Of a DNA stretch of 63,342 nt, positions 24,396-34,257 are shown piece by piece. Under the pieces are notes generated by a model that did not search any database, had not been told where the DNA came from, and worked only from the letters and a program-made list of their open reading frames with translations. Origin of the DNA: Coprosoma sp963660615 (GTDB lineage Bacteria; Bacillota_I; Bacilli_A; RF39; UBA660); contig CAVKYE010000007.1 in NCBI GenBank assembly GCA_963660615.1, positions 1-63,342 of the forward strand, read 5' to 3'. Each line of letters starts with the position of its first letter. The first letter of the stretch is position 1. Made by a program: the position numbers and the translations under genes.

Positions 24396-26208
24396 AGAAC
24401 TTTTAAAAATAGTAATAAGTGCAATATTATTTGGTTTATCATTTCTTTTTCACGAAGGAACGCTAATTTATTTTACTTTAATAATATTAAGTTATTTAAT
24501 AGTATCATATGAAGTGTTTGTTGATGCTATTAAGAAATTATTTTCAGGGGATTTTTTTGATGAAAATATGCTTATGATAATTGCTACTATTAGTGCTTTT
24601 GCAATTGGTGAATATCCGGAAGCTGTTATGGTAATGCTTTTATTTGAATTTGGTGAATATCTTTCTCATAAAGCAGTTCATAAATCAAAAGATTCTATAG
24701 CAAAGTTAATGGATTTGAGATGTGATACTGTTAATTTAAAAACAAAAGAGGGAAATAAAAAAATAGACATAGCTGATGCTTCTATTGGTGATATTTTTAT
24801 AGTAAAACCAGGTGAAAAGATTCCTTTGGATGGGGTAATTTTAGATGGTGAGAGTCAAATAGATACGTCAAGTTTGACGGGTGAGTCGGTGCCGAGAGTA
24901 GTGAAAAAAGGTGATGATGTTTTGAGTGGAACTTTAAATCAATCTGCACTTCTTACAATTAAAGCAACTTCTACTAATCAAACTTCGACGGCTAGTAAAA
25001 TAATTTCTTTGATTGAAAATTCTAGTGATAGAAAAACAAATACGGAAAAGTTTATTACTAGGTTTGCTAAAATATACACACCAGTAGTAGTGATACTTGC
25101 TTTATTAATTACAATAATTCCAACATTATTGGGAGGAGATTTTCAAACATGGCTTTATAGGGCTTTAGTATTTTTGGTGACTTCATGTCCTTGTGCGCTT
25201 GTGATATCTGTTCCACTTGGTTATTTTTGCGGAATAGGAAGAGCAAGCCGTGAAGGAATATTAATAAAAGGAAGTAGTGAACTTGAGAGAATTAGAAAGA
25301 TAAAGACTTTAGTTTTTGATAAAACTGGTACTTTAACTGAGGGTGTTTTTGAGGTGTCAAAGGTAAGTCCTAGGTTTATGGATGAAAAAGAAATGTTAAA
25401 AATTTTAGCGTATGCGGAATATTATTCAAATCATCCGATAGCGCTTTCTATATTGAAAAAATATAATGGTGATATTGATAAGAGTATAATTAAGAATTTT
25501 AAGGAGATAAGTGGTAAGGGTATTATTGTAAATATTGGTAAAGATGAAGTAATTGCTGGTAATAAGAAGTTATTTGAGAATGAAAATATAAGTTTTGAGG
25601 ATGTTAAGGAAATTGGAACTGTTATATTTTTGGCTATTAATAGGGAATATAAGGGGTATGTTTTAATATCTGATAAGATTAAAAAAGAAGCTTATAAGTT
25701 ATCTTATGATTTATCAAAAGAGGGCATAAATAAAATAATTATGTTATCTGGTGATAATTTAGATATTGTGTCTAAAACTGGTGAAACTTTACAAATAGAT
25801 GAATATTATGCGAATTTACTTCCTGCTGATAAGGTAGAAAAGTTAGAGGAAATTAAGAAGAATGATATGACGGCTTTTTGTGGGGATGGTATTAATGATG
25901 CACCTGTAATAAGGTTATCTGATGTTGGGATAGCTATGGGGGGACTTGGTAGTGATGCGGCTATTGAGTCTGCGGATATTGTTTTGATGAAGGATGATTT
26001 GACTAAAATTCCTAGGGCTATAAAAATATCTAAATTAACTGATAAGGTTGTAAAGATAAATATTGTATTTGCTTTGGGGGTAAAATTACTTATGCTTGTA
26101 CTTGCTACTTTTGGTTGTGCAACAATCTGGATGGCGGTGTTTGCTGATGTTGGAGTAACTTTGATTGCTGTATTGAATGCTTTAACTATTATGAAGAGGA
26201 AAATTTAA
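24388..26208 (+). CDS. P1B-type Zn/Cd-exporting ATPase
   Basis: 606 residues. Heavy-metal transporting ATPase of the ZntA/CadA type without an N-terminal metal-binding (HMA) domain. TGES loop (SLTGESVP), membrane metal site TSCPCALVISVP, phosphorylation site DKTGTLTEG, HP locus (SNHPIALSI), GDGINDAP, and ADVGVTLIAVLNAL in the last helix, the Asp typical of P1B-2 (Zn/Cd/Pb). The HMA-less form is shorter than the usual 700+ residues. Likely expelled metals are Zn and Cd. Codon usage is more A-rich than in core genes. Confidence 0.93.
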   Translation: MNKELLKIVISAILFGLSFLFHEGTLIYFTLIILSYLIVSYEVFVDAIKKLFSGDFFDENMLMIIATISAFAIGEYPEAVMVMLLFEFGEYLSHKAVHKSKDSIAKLMDLRCDTVNLKTKEGNKKIDIADASIGDIFIVKPGEKIPLDGVILDGESQIDTSSLTGESVPRVVKKGDDVLSGTLNQSALLTIKATSTNQTSTASKIISLIENSSDRKTNTEKFITRFAKIYTPVVVILALLITIIPTLLGGDFQTWLYRALVFLVTSCPCALVISVPLGYFCGIGRASREGILIKGSSELERIRKIKTLVFDKTGTLTEGVFEVSKVSPRFMDEKEMLKILAYAEYYSNHPIALSILKKYNGDIDKSIIKNFKEISGKGIIVNIGKDEVIAGNKKLFENENISFEDVKEIGTVIFLAINREYKGYVLISDKIKKEAYKLSYDLSKEGINKIIMLSGDNLDIVSKTGETLQIDEYYANLLPADKVEKLEEIKKNDMTAFCGDGINDAPVIRLSDVGIAMGGLGSDAAIESADIVLMKDDLTKIPRAIKISKLTDKVVKINIVFALGVKLLMLVLATFGCATIWMAVFADVGVTLIAVLNALTIMKRKI

Positions 26209-26556
26209 ATGGAAAAACTGATAGATTTTAAAAATGTTACTAAAACTTATAATACAAATGAGAAACCGTTTAATGCTTTAGAAAATATAAATTTAACTAT
26301 AAATAAAGGCGAATTTGTATGTGTATTAGGACCGTCTGGTGCTGGTAAGTCAACTCTATTAAATTTACTGGGAGGAATGGATAGTCCAACAAGTTGTGAT
26401 ATTATTGTAAATAATCAAAATATAAGTATGTATAATGATAGAAAGCTAACTAAATATAGGGCGGAAAATGTAGGGTTTATTTTTCAATTTTATAATATTC
26501 TTCCTACATTAACTGTTCTAGAGAATATTGAGTTAATAAATGATTTGGTTTGTTAA
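26209..26556 (+). pseudogene. Truncated ABC transporter ATPase (MacB/LolD type)
   Basis: 115 residues containing the Walker A loop GPSGAGKSTLLNLLGGMD and Q-loop FIFQFYNILPTLTVLENIEL, then stop. The signature (LSGGQ), Walker B and H-loop are all missing, so it cannot work. Immediately follows the Zn/Cd ATPase stop. Confidence 0.9.
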
Positions 26557-27302
26557 ATAGTATAAATCATTTTATAAAATTTCATTTTGATGATTTGTAT
26601 AATTTTGAATATAAATTATCATTAAAAGAAAGTTTAAACAAAGATGAAGTGATTTTATTGACTAAAAAATATGGGAATAATACAAGTCAAACTTTTGTTA
26701 TTGAAATAAAAGATAATAGGAAGACAAATACTATATTTGTAGATGATTCTAATAATTATATTAGATTTATGGATGATAGTGATAATTTTATTAAATTAAA
26801 TAGAAATGATGGAGTGTATGTAACTTATAAGTTTGCTGAAATAAATAATTTAAAAATAGGGGATAAAGTTAAATGGCATATTTATGGAGATAAAAAATAT
26901 TATAGTTCAAAAATTGTTGGATTTTATAAAGACTCTCAGGTATAAGGACTTACAGCGACTAAAAACTATATAGAATCTCTTGGGATAGTTTATAATCCTG
27001 ATTCTATATATACGAATAAGGATGTTTTAAAAAGTGTTAAAAATGTAGAGATGGTTCAAAATATAGATGAGTTAAAATCGTCGATTCAAAATATGCTTTC
27101 TATGATGCAGAAAATGATAATTATAATAATTGTTTTTGCGGCTTGTTTGGATGAAACGTATGATTTTGGGGTATATATAAATATAGAAACTTATGTGATT
27201 GCTGCTATTGGAACATATTTAGTATCGTATGTGGTGTCAAGGATTTTAGCGCGAAAAATAAATAATATTGATATGGTATCAAGTTTAAAAGGTGATGAAT
27301 GA
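26550..27302 (+). pseudogene. Decayed FtsX-like ABC permease
   Basis: One reading frame from 26550 to 27302 encodes the extracytoplasmic core and C terminus of a FtsX/MacB-type permease but has a TAA at 26943-26945 (after DSQV, before GLTATKNYIESLG). The membrane region is shortened: MQKMIIIIIVFAA joins CLDETYDFGVYIN directly, where intact relatives have two more helices. The N terminus is missing. It is the partner of the preceding broken ATPase. Both are remnants. Confidence 0.85.
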
Positions 27303-27337
27303 TAATTGAAAATAATATTTGATAGTTAGAATTGGAG

Positions 27338-27363
27338 CCATCTAATTAGTTGGGTGGTTTTTT
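27338..27363 (+). terminator. Terminator
   Basis: CCATCTAA (27338-27345), loop TTAG, TTGGGTGG (27350-27357, two G-T pairs), six T. Confidence 0.75.
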
Positions 27364-27415
27364 GCGTTTACAAATAATAAAACAAAATGTGACAAAATTG
27401 TAATGATAACTGTTA

Positions 27416-27443
27416 TTTACAAATTTTAAAAGTATGGTAAAAT
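27416..27443 (+). promoter_or_regulatory. Promoter of the P-type ATPase gene
   Basis: TTTACA (27416-27421), 16-bp spacer, TAAAAT (27438-27443) with TGg. Confidence 0.6.
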
Positions 27444-27468
27444 ATAAGGTGTGTAAAGAAGGAATAAT

Positions 27469-29784
27469 ATGGAGAAAAATAAAATAGAAGGACTTACTAG
27501 TAATGAAGTGAAGGCTCTTTATGAAAAGGGCTTTGTTAATTATCAATCTGATGTTAAGACTAAGTCGATTGGTCAAATTTGTATGACGAATTTTTTTACG
27601 TTGTTTAATTTTTTGAATCTTGGTCTTGCTTTTGTTGTGTTTTTTGTTGGTTCGTATAAAAATCTTCTTTTTTTAGGGGTTGTTATTTGTAATACTTTGA
27701 TTAGTACTATTCAGGAGATTAGAAGTAAGATGACTATTGATAAATTATCTTTATTGAATGAGCCATCGGCGACTGTTATTCGTGATGGTAAGGAGCAGGT
27801 TATTGATATTCATAAGATTGTTTTAGGTGATGTTTGTAAGTTTAAGTCTGGTAATCAGGTTGTTACTGATAGTAAAATTATAGCTGGTGAGGTTTTGGTG
27901 AATGAGTCTTTGATAACTGGGGAGTCAGAACCTATTAGTAAGGCTACTGGCGATGAGTTATTATCTGGTAGTTTTATTGTTTCTGGTCATTGTTATGGTG
28001 AAACTATTCATGTTGGCAAGGATAATTATACTTCTAAAATATCTGCTGAAGCAAAGTATATTAAGAAGATAAATTCTGAGATTATGGGTTTTATTAATAA
28101 GATAATTAAGTATATTTCTATTTTTATTATTCCGATTGGTATTTTGCTTTTTATTCATCAATTAGGACTTGAAGGAAATACTTTTGATAAGGCTGCTCTT
28201 AATGTGGTGGCGGCTTTGATTGGAATGATTCCTGAAGGGCTTGTTTTATTAACTAGTACGGTTTTGGCTATAAGTGTTATTAGGCTTTCTAGGTATAATG
28301 TCTTGGTACAGGAGATTTTTTGTATTGAGACTTTAGCTCGGGTTGATACGGTTTGTTTAGATAAGACTGGTACTATTACTGAGGGTAATATGGAGGTATC
28401 TGGTATTGTTCCTTTGAATTTGACGAAAAAGAGTGATATTACTGATGCTTTGGGACTTATGAGTTATCATATGGAAAAAGATAATCAAACGATGGAGGCT
28501 ATTTGTCAAAAGTATGAGAGGAAAAATGATTATGTTCCTTTGGAAATTGTTCCTTTTTCTTCGCAGGCTAAGTGGTCGGGTATTTCTTTTGAAGGTGTGA
28601 GTTATATTTTGGGGGCGGCAGAGATTGTTTTAAAGGATATATCTTCTATTAGAAAGGAACTTGATAAGTATTCTTCAGAGAATAGGGTAGTTTTACTTGC
28701 TAGGTCTTCTAAGAGGCTTAATAAGAATTTGCCTGATGATATTGTGCCGATGGCTTTGATACTTATAAGTGATAAGGTGAGGAAAGAGGCTCCTGCTACT
28801 TTGAAATATTTTAAGGATCAAGGGGTTAATATTAAGGTAATATCTGGTGATAATCCGAAGACTGTGGCTTTTGTGGCTAAAAAGGTGGGTATTTCTGATG
28901 TTAAGTATGTTGATATGAGTAGTACGGATATTCCTATTGATAAGTTAATAAATGAGTATAATGTTTTTGGTAGGGTTAAGCCTAATCAGAAAAAGGAGAT
29001 AGTTTTGGCTCTTAAGGCGGCTGGTCATACTGTGGCGATGACGGGTGATGGTGTTAATGATGTTTTGGCTTTGAAAGAAGCTGATTGTAGTGTGGCTATG
29101 AATAGTGGTAGTGATGCGGCTAGGAATGTTTCTCAACTTGTGCTTTTAGATTCTAATTTTGCTTCTATGCCTATGGTTGTGGCGGAAGGTAGGAGGAGTA
29201 TTAATAATATCCAAAGGTCTTCTTCTTTGTTTCTTTGTAAGACTACTTATGCGACGCTTCTTGCTTTACTTTTTGTGTTTTTAAATAGGAGTTATCCTTT
29301 TATTCCAATTCAACTTACTTTAACTAGTATTGTGACTATTGGTATTCCGTCTTTTATTTTAGCTATGGAACCTAATAATGAAAGGATTAATGGTAAAATT
29401 ATTATTAATGTTTTGCGTAAGTCTTTGCCAACGGCTTTGACTATTGTTACTAATATTTTGATTATAACGGTTCTTCCAGATATTATTAGGTTATCGGAAA
29501 CTGAGGTTTCAACGCTTGCGGTTTTACTTACTGGTTTTACTGGTTTTATGCTTTTATATAGAATATGTATTCCATTTAATAATTTAAGAAGGGTTTTATT
29601 TGGATTTTTGATTTGTATGTTTATTTTTGGTGTTGTTTTCTTAAGAGATTTATTTTCTCTTACGCTTCTTGCTCCTAATTTAGTTCTTTTAGCGGCTATT
29701 TTACTTATGATGGCAGTTATGATGTTTAATTTTTTCACAAGACTTTGTGATAAAATTACTGATAAAATCAAGTTTAAGGATTAA
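27469..29784 (+). CDS. Cation-translocating P-type ATPase
   Basis: 771 residues with actuator TGES (SLITGESEP), the IPEGL motif in helix 4 (GMIPEGLVLLTSTV), phosphorylation site DKTGTITEG, and TGDGVNDVLALKEAD hinge. The PEGL and the overall layout fit the CtpE/Exp7 group of P2-like ATPases, some of which move Ca2+; substrate here is an inference. Eight to ten membrane helices. Own promoter and terminator. GAAGGAAT site. Confidence 0.92.
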   Translation: MEKNKIEGLTSNEVKALYEKGFVNYQSDVKTKSIGQICMTNFFTLFNFLNLGLAFVVFFVGSYKNLLFLGVVICNTLISTIQEIRSKMTIDKLSLLNEPSATVIRDGKEQVIDIHKIVLGDVCKFKSGNQVVTDSKIIAGEVLVNESLITGESEPISKATGDELLSGSFIVSGHCYGETIHVGKDNYTSKISAEAKYIKKINSEIMGFINKIIKYISIFIIPIGILLFIHQLGLEGNTFDKAALNVVAALIGMIPEGLVLLTSTVLAISVIRLSRYNVLVQEIFCIETLARVDTVCLDKTGTITEGNMEVSGIVPLNLTKKSDITDALGLMSYHMEKDNQTMEAICQKYERKNDYVPLEIVPFSSQAKWSGISFEGVSYILGAAEIVLKDISSIRKELDKYSSENRVVLLARSSKRLNKNLPDDIVPMALILISDKVRKEAPATLKYFKDQGVNIKVISGDNPKTVAFVAKKVGISDVKYVDMSSTDIPIDKLINEYNVFGRVKPNQKKEIVLALKAAGHTVAMTGDGVNDVLALKEADCSVAMNSGSDAARNVSQLVLLDSNFASMPMVVAEGRRSINNIQRSSSLFLCKTTYATLLALLFVFLNRSYPFIPIQLTLTSIVTIGIPSFILAMEPNNERINGKIIINVLRKSLPTALTIVTNILIITVLPDIIRLSETEVSTLAVLLTGFTGFMLLYRICIPFNNLRRVLFGFLICMFIFGVVFLRDLFSLTLLAPNLVLLAAILLMMAVMMFNFFTRLCDKITDKIKFKD

Positions 29785-29808
29785 TTTTTGATAGTTAATT
29801 CTTTTTTT
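29778..29808 (+). terminator. Terminator of the P-type ATPase gene
   Basis: GGATTAA (29778-29784) with TTAATTC (29795-29801), then seven T. The stem includes the stop codon. Confidence 0.65.
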
Positions 29809-29820
29809 TAGATTTTTTCT

Positions 29821-29848
29821 TTACTTTATGTTATAAATATTTTATAAT
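29821..29848 (+). promoter_or_regulatory. Promoter of the pilin-like gene
   Basis: TTACTT (29821-29826), 16-bp spacer, TATAAT (29843-29848). Confidence 0.5.
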
Positions 29849-29873
29849 TAAAAATAGGAGAGGATGGGGTCTG

Positions 29874-30863
29874 ATGAATCAAAAAGCATTTACTCTTATT
29901 GAATTGATTGCGGTTGTGGCTTTGCTTGCTTTAATTGCTTTGGTTGTGTTTCCGTCTATAAATTCTGTGGTGAAAAGTTCTAAGGAAAAGGCTTATGAAA
30001 GTCAGAAAAATGAAATTGTAAAGGCTGGAAAGGAATATTTTATTGATAATACTGATGCGCTTCCTGCTATGAGTGAAAATAGTAGTAATAGTGTTTCTTT
30101 ATCTACATTAGTTAGTGAAGGATATATTTCTGAGGATGATATTAAAGATCCTAGGGATACTAGTAAAAAGATGAGTGGATATGTTAAGGCTATTTATACG
30201 TCTAATCAATATGTTTATGAGTATTCGACTTCTGATGATTCTGTTTTGCCTGGTGAACAACTTCTTAATAAAAAGACATCTTCTATATCAATTTTGAAGG
30301 CTAATAATAAAGTATATAAGGGGAGTGATCCAGATAATTATATTAAGTTTGGTGGTAAGGTTTTTAGAATAATTAAGATTAATAATGATAATAGTTTGAA
30401 GATTATAAGTGATACTTCTATTACTTTGGCTTTTGATTCAAATGGTTCTTCTTCTTTTTCTGATTCTAGTTTGAATTCTTATTTGAATAATACGTATTAT
30501 AATTCACTTACGAATAAAAGTGGGATATTAAAGTCTTCATTTTGTACAGGAGATTTGTCTGATGAGTGTTCTTCTAAGGTTTCTTCTTATGTTGGACTTA
30601 TGAAGGTTAGTGATTATGTAAAGGCGTCTTCTGCTTCTGATTGTATTAATACGAATTCTTTGTGTAAGAATGGTAATTATTTGAATAAAAATATTAAGGA
30701 GTTTACTTTAACTAATAGTGGTAGTGGTGTTTATATTATTAATGGTGGCAATATTGAGGTAGGTTCTACTGCTTCTTCTATGTCTGTTAGGCCTGTTATT
30801 AATATAACATCTAAGATTACTGGTGGTGAGGGTACTAGTTCAAATCCTTATAAAACTGATTGA
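29874..30863 (+). CDS. Type IV pilin-like protein with C-terminal lectin/FGE-like module
   Basis: 329 residues. Prepilin signal QKA|FTLIELIAVVALLALIALVVFPSI, with Glu5 of the mature form present and Ala instead of Gly before the cleavage site. After a pseudopilin-type first domain, a second domain (about 143-329) begins KVYKGSDPDNYIKFGGKVFRIIKI and includes LNSYLNNTYYNSL, VGLMKVSDYVKAS and SVRPVINITSKITGGEGTSSNPY. The same module ends the proteins at 42751 and 48534. Likely exposed at the cell surface. Unlike those two, its 3' end has normal AT-rich codons. RBS AATAGGAGAGG. Confidence 0.82.
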   Translation: MNQKAFTLIELIAVVALLALIALVVFPSINSVVKSSKEKAYESQKNEIVKAGKEYFIDNTDALPAMSENSSNSVSLSTLVSEGYISEDDIKDPRDTSKKMSGYVKAIYTSNQYVYEYSTSDDSVLPGEQLLNKKTSSISILKANNKVYKGSDPDNYIKFGGKVFRIIKINNDNSLKIISDTSITLAFDSNGSSSFSDSSLNSYLNNTYYNSLTNKSGILKSSFCTGDLSDECSSKVSSYVGLMKVSDYVKASSASDCINTNSLCKNGNYLNKNIKEFTLTNSGSGVYIINGGNIEVGSTASSMSVRPVINITSKITGGEGTSSNPYKTD

Positions 30864-30888
30864 AAAAGAGTTTTAAATATAGTATAAT
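30860..30888 (+). promoter_or_regulatory. Promoter inside the end of the pilin-like gene
   Basis: TTGAAA (30860-30865, overlapping the TGA stop), 17-bp spacer, TATAAT (30883-30888). Confidence 0.75.
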
Positions 30889-30912
30889 GTTAAAAGTATT
30901 AGAGGTGATGAT

Positions 30913-31389
30913 ATGAAAGGTTTGCAAAAATTTGTACATGAACATAAGAAAGGATGTTTGATTTTTGGAGGGGGCTTTTTAGCTATTCTTATTGTGTTTT
31001 TTACGATTTTCTTTATTGTTCCTGCTTTTGGTAATAATAATTATGGTGATAGGCTTGATGGTATTGAAAAACATAAGATTACTAGCAGTACGGTAAGTGA
31101 TATAAAAAGTGATATTAAGGAGTTTGCTGGGGTCACTTCGGTTTCTTATCATATTGAGGGTAGGATTTTAAATTTTACTATTGAAACTGATGGCAGTGTT
31201 TCTTATGATACGGCTAAAGCTTATGTTAAGCCAATATTGGATAATATTAGTAAAAAGAATCAAAAATATTATGATATTCAGGTATTTTTGACTTCTAAGG
31301 AAGATGTGGATGGTCTTCCTAATGCGGGATATAAGAGTAAAAATTCTTCTGACTTTTCATGGGGAAATGTAGGTGAGACTAGTGAATAA
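30913..31389 (+). CDS. Membrane-anchored protein of unknown function
   Basis: 158 residues. One membrane helix (about 17-40) and a small alpha/beta domain outside the cell (SVSYHIEGRILNFTIET, KNQKYYDIQVFLTSKE). Immediately upstream of and overlapping the GGDEF sensor gene by 8 bases, so it may be an accessory subunit of that sensor. No family recognised. Confidence 0.7.
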   Translation: MKGLQKFVHEHKKGCLIFGGGFLAILIVFFTIFFIVPAFGNNNYGDRLDGIEKHKITSSTVSDIKSDIKEFAGVTSVSYHIEGRILNFTIETDGSVSYDTAKAYVKPILDNISKKNQKYYDIQVFLTSKEDVDGLPNAGYKSKNSSDFSWGNVGETSE

Positions 31390-33418
31390 AAAGTTTACTT
31401 TAATTGCACTTATTGTTGTTGTTATCTTGTTTGCGGCTGGTCTTTTTCGATATTTTACTAAGGCTGATTCTAAGACTGCTTTGAATGTTGCTGAAAAGCA
31501 GTGGATTGAGAAGAATAAGAACAATTTGATTGATTTGGCAATTCCTAGTGATACTCCGGTACTTAGTGATAATGGTGAAGGTGTAATTTTTGATTTTTTA
31601 AGTGATCTTGAGAAGAATACGGGTCTTGATTTTAATAAAATTTCTTATACATCTAAGGAAAGTTCATCTAGTGATTATAAGGTTATGGTGACGGATAGTA
31701 AGAAGGATAATGATATTTTATTATATAGAGATAATTATGCGATAATTACGAAATCAAAGGTTCAGTATGCTTCTACATCGGATATTAAAAATATTGTTTT
31801 GGGTGTTTTGTCTGATGATATGACAAAAGTTAGTAAGTATTTATCTGGTAGTAATTCTGTTACTTATAAAAGTTATGATGATACATCTTCTATGATTAGT
31901 GATATGAGTACGGATAATATTGATGCGATTGTACTTCCTAAACTTTCTTATTTGAATACTATTATTAAGAGTAAAAATTTGTATATTGCTTATAATATTA
32001 CTGATTATACTAAGGATTATGTGCTTAGGCTTGGTAATAATTCAACTTTAAATAAGATTTTAAATAAATATTATGAAAAGTGGGAAAGTGATAATTTACC
32101 TATTGATTTTAATAAAAATTTAATTGATACTTATTTTGATGTTAAGAAGATTGATGAGAAAGAGCAGGTTAAGTTTAGAAGTAAAAGGTATAGTTATGGT
32201 TTTGTTTTGAATATGCCTTTTGATGTTACTACAAAAGATGGCCTTAAAGGATTTAATTATAGTTTTTTGAGTAATTTTGCGAAGGCTTCTAATGTTGAAA
32301 TTGATTATAAAAAGTATTCTTCTATTTCAAATATGATGAATGATTTTGAGGCTAACAAACTTGATGTGGTTTTTGATTATAGTTCAAAGGAAAAATTCAA
32401 TATGGATACGTTTAAGACTACATCTGTTTATGATGAGAAGGTTGCGATAATTTCTGCTTCTAATATGGCTTCGATTAATTCTGTAAATTCCCTTGTTTCT
32501 TTGGATGAGTATGTTTATACGGTTAAGGATTCTAAGATTGATAGTTATTTGAATAAGAAGGGTGTTAAGACTAAGACTTTTGATAATAGTGAGTCTTTGA
32601 TTAATCATTTGAATAAAGATAATATTGGCGCTATTGATTATTATACTTATGACGCTTTTATTAGAGATAGTTTTAAGGATTTTAAACTTCTTAATACTAT
32701 TAAATTAGATAGTGATTATGGTTTTATTTCTCGTGATATTAAGGCTAATAAGACTTTTAATGAATTATTCGACTTTTATTTATCTTTTATTGACAGTAAT
32801 AAGGTGATTAATGAAAGTTATAGTGATATTGTAGATTATAATTTGAATGATAAGTTGTTTAAAACTTTGATTGCGATAATTTCTGCTATTTTACTTGTAG
32901 TTTTTGGTGTTATTATTGGAAGGCTTTTGAAAAGAAGAAAGAATCATAATAAAAGGCTATCTAAGACTGATAAGTTACGTTATGTTGATACTTTAACTTC
33001 TCTTAAGAATCGTAATTATTTAAATGATAATCTTTCAGCGTGGGATAATAGTAAGGTTTATCCACAGTCTATTATTGTTGTTGATTTGAATAATATTGCT
33101 TATATTAATGATAATTTTGGACATACTGAAGGGGATAAGGTTATTGTTGAGGCGGCTTCTATTTTGATTGCTAATCAGGTTGAAGGTAGTGAAATTATTA
33201 GAACTAGTGGTAATGAATTTTTGATATTTATGATTGGTTATGATGAGAAGATGATTATTTCTTATATTAGGAAGTTGAATAAGGAATTTAAGAATATTTC
33301 GCATGGTTTTGGTGCGGCTTTAGGTTATAGTATGATTGAAGATGAGATTAAGACTGTTGATGACGCTATTAATGAGGCTACTAGTGATATGCGTAGTAAT
33401 AAGGAAGAAGATAGATAG
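31382..33418 (+). CDS. Sensor with two solute-binding domains and a degenerate GGDEF domain
   Basis: 678 residues from GTG 31382, which has AGGTGAG five bases before it (an upstream GTG at 31373 lies on that site). A membrane anchor, then two consecutive family 3 solute-binding domains outside the cell (about 35-255 and 265-490), a membrane helix (about 500-520), and a C-terminal GGDEF-like domain. The signature is RTSGNEFLIF: SGNEF in place of GGDEF. With the upstream VVDLNNIAYINDNFGHTEGD retained, it may bind nucleotide, but diguanylate cyclase activity is doubtful. Confidence 0.85.
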   Translation: MNKKFTLIALIVVVILFAAGLFRYFTKADSKTALNVAEKQWIEKNKNNLIDLAIPSDTPVLSDNGEGVIFDFLSDLEKNTGLDFNKISYTSKESSSSDYKVMVTDSKKDNDILLYRDNYAIITKSKVQYASTSDIKNIVLGVLSDDMTKVSKYLSGSNSVTYKSYDDTSSMISDMSTDNIDAIVLPKLSYLNTIIKSKNLYIAYNITDYTKDYVLRLGNNSTLNKILNKYYEKWESDNLPIDFNKNLIDTYFDVKKIDEKEQVKFRSKRYSYGFVLNMPFDVTTKDGLKGFNYSFLSNFAKASNVEIDYKKYSSISNMMNDFEANKLDVVFDYSSKEKFNMDTFKTTSVYDEKVAIISASNMASINSVNSLVSLDEYVYTVKDSKIDSYLNKKGVKTKTFDNSESLINHLNKDNIGAIDYYTYDAFIRDSFKDFKLLNTIKLDSDYGFISRDIKANKTFNELFDFYLSFIDSNKVINESYSDIVDYNLNDKLFKTLIAIISAILLVVFGVIIGRLLKRRKNHNKRLSKTDKLRYVDTLTSLKNRNYLNDNLSAWDNSKVYPQSIIVVDLNNIAYINDNFGHTEGDKVIVEAASILIANQVEGSEIIRTSGNEFLIFMIGYDEKMIISYIRKLNKEFKNISHGFGAALGYSMIEDEIKTVDDAINEATSDMRSNKEEDR

Positions 33419-34242
33419 TGAGTGTGAAAGGTATGAAGAAGGTTGTAAGGAAGATATATAATATATTTACGAGGCCTGAGATGACTGTTCTTCCTGGTCA
33501 ACTTGCCTTTTTTATTATCTTGGCGATTTTTCCTTTACTTACGCTTATTGGTTATATTGGTTCTAATATTTCGGTGTTTGCGAATTCTTTTGTTTCGCTT
33601 ATGAATAATGTGGTTCCACCTGATGTGGCCAAGATTTTAATACCTTTTATGGAAGAAAGTAAGATAACTGGTAATGTTGCTTTCTTTATGATTGCTAGTT
33701 TCTTTTTGATTTCTAATGGTACTAATTCACTTATTATTGCTTCTAATCAATTATTTGGTATTAAGCATAGTTCGTTTATTAAGATGAGGACAAAGGCTTT
33801 CTTTATGATTATTCTTTTGATGGCGGTGTTTATATTTACGATTTTGTTTTTGGCTTATGGAAATATTATTGTTAGAGAAATTATTCAATTGGATATTTTT
33901 AGTAATATAAGTGGTTATATATATATGGCATTTTTTCTTGTTAAGTGGCCAATTGCTTTTGTTTGTATATTTCTTATTATTAAACTTTTGTATTCTTTAG
34001 CACCAGATGATGTGGTTCCTAGTAAGTATATGAATAAGGGGGCTTTGTTTACTACTTTAGGATGGATTCTTACTACTTATGTATATTCAATTTATTTAAG
34101 TCATTTTGCGAATTATAAGATGTTTTATGGTAGTATATCGGCAATTATTGTAATGATGATTTGGATTTACTTTTTGTCTTTTATTCTTGTTTTGGGTATT
34201 GCTATAAATAGTAATGATTATAATCAGAATAAAATTTCTTAA
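33418..34242 (+). CDS. YihY/BrkB family membrane protein
   Basis: 274 residues with six membrane helices and the family motifs GQLAFFIILAIFPLL and YSIYLSHFANYKMFYGSISAIIVMMIWIYFLSFILVLGI. Often annotated as ribonuclease BN or virulence factor; the true function is unknown. GTG start shares a base with the upstream stop (TAGTG), so it is coupled to the GGDEF gene; ATG 33433 is an alternative. Confidence 0.92.
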   Translation: MSVKGMKKVVRKIYNIFTRPEMTVLPGQLAFFIILAIFPLLTLIGYIGSNISVFANSFVSLMNNVVPPDVAKILIPFMEESKITGNVAFFMIASFFLISNGTNSLIIASNQLFGIKHSSFIKMRTKAFFMIILLMAVFIFTILFLAYGNIIVREIIQLDIFSNISGYIYMAFFLVKWPIAFVCIFLIIKLLYSLAPDDVVPSKYMNKGALFTTLGWILTTYVYSIYLSHFANYKMFYGSISAIIVMMIWIYFLSFILVLGIAINSNDYNQNKIS

Positions 34243-34248
34243 ATTAGT

Positions 34249-34254
34249 TATAAT
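34249..34254 (+). promoter_or_regulatory. -10 box of the small RNA
   Basis: TATAAT seven bases after the YihY stop; -35 is poor. Confidence 0.45.
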
Positions 34255-34257
34255 ATA

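Noticed and set aside
29310..29771. 153-codon minus-strand frame inside the P-type ATPase gene
   Set aside because: Antisense shadow of a well-supported gene.
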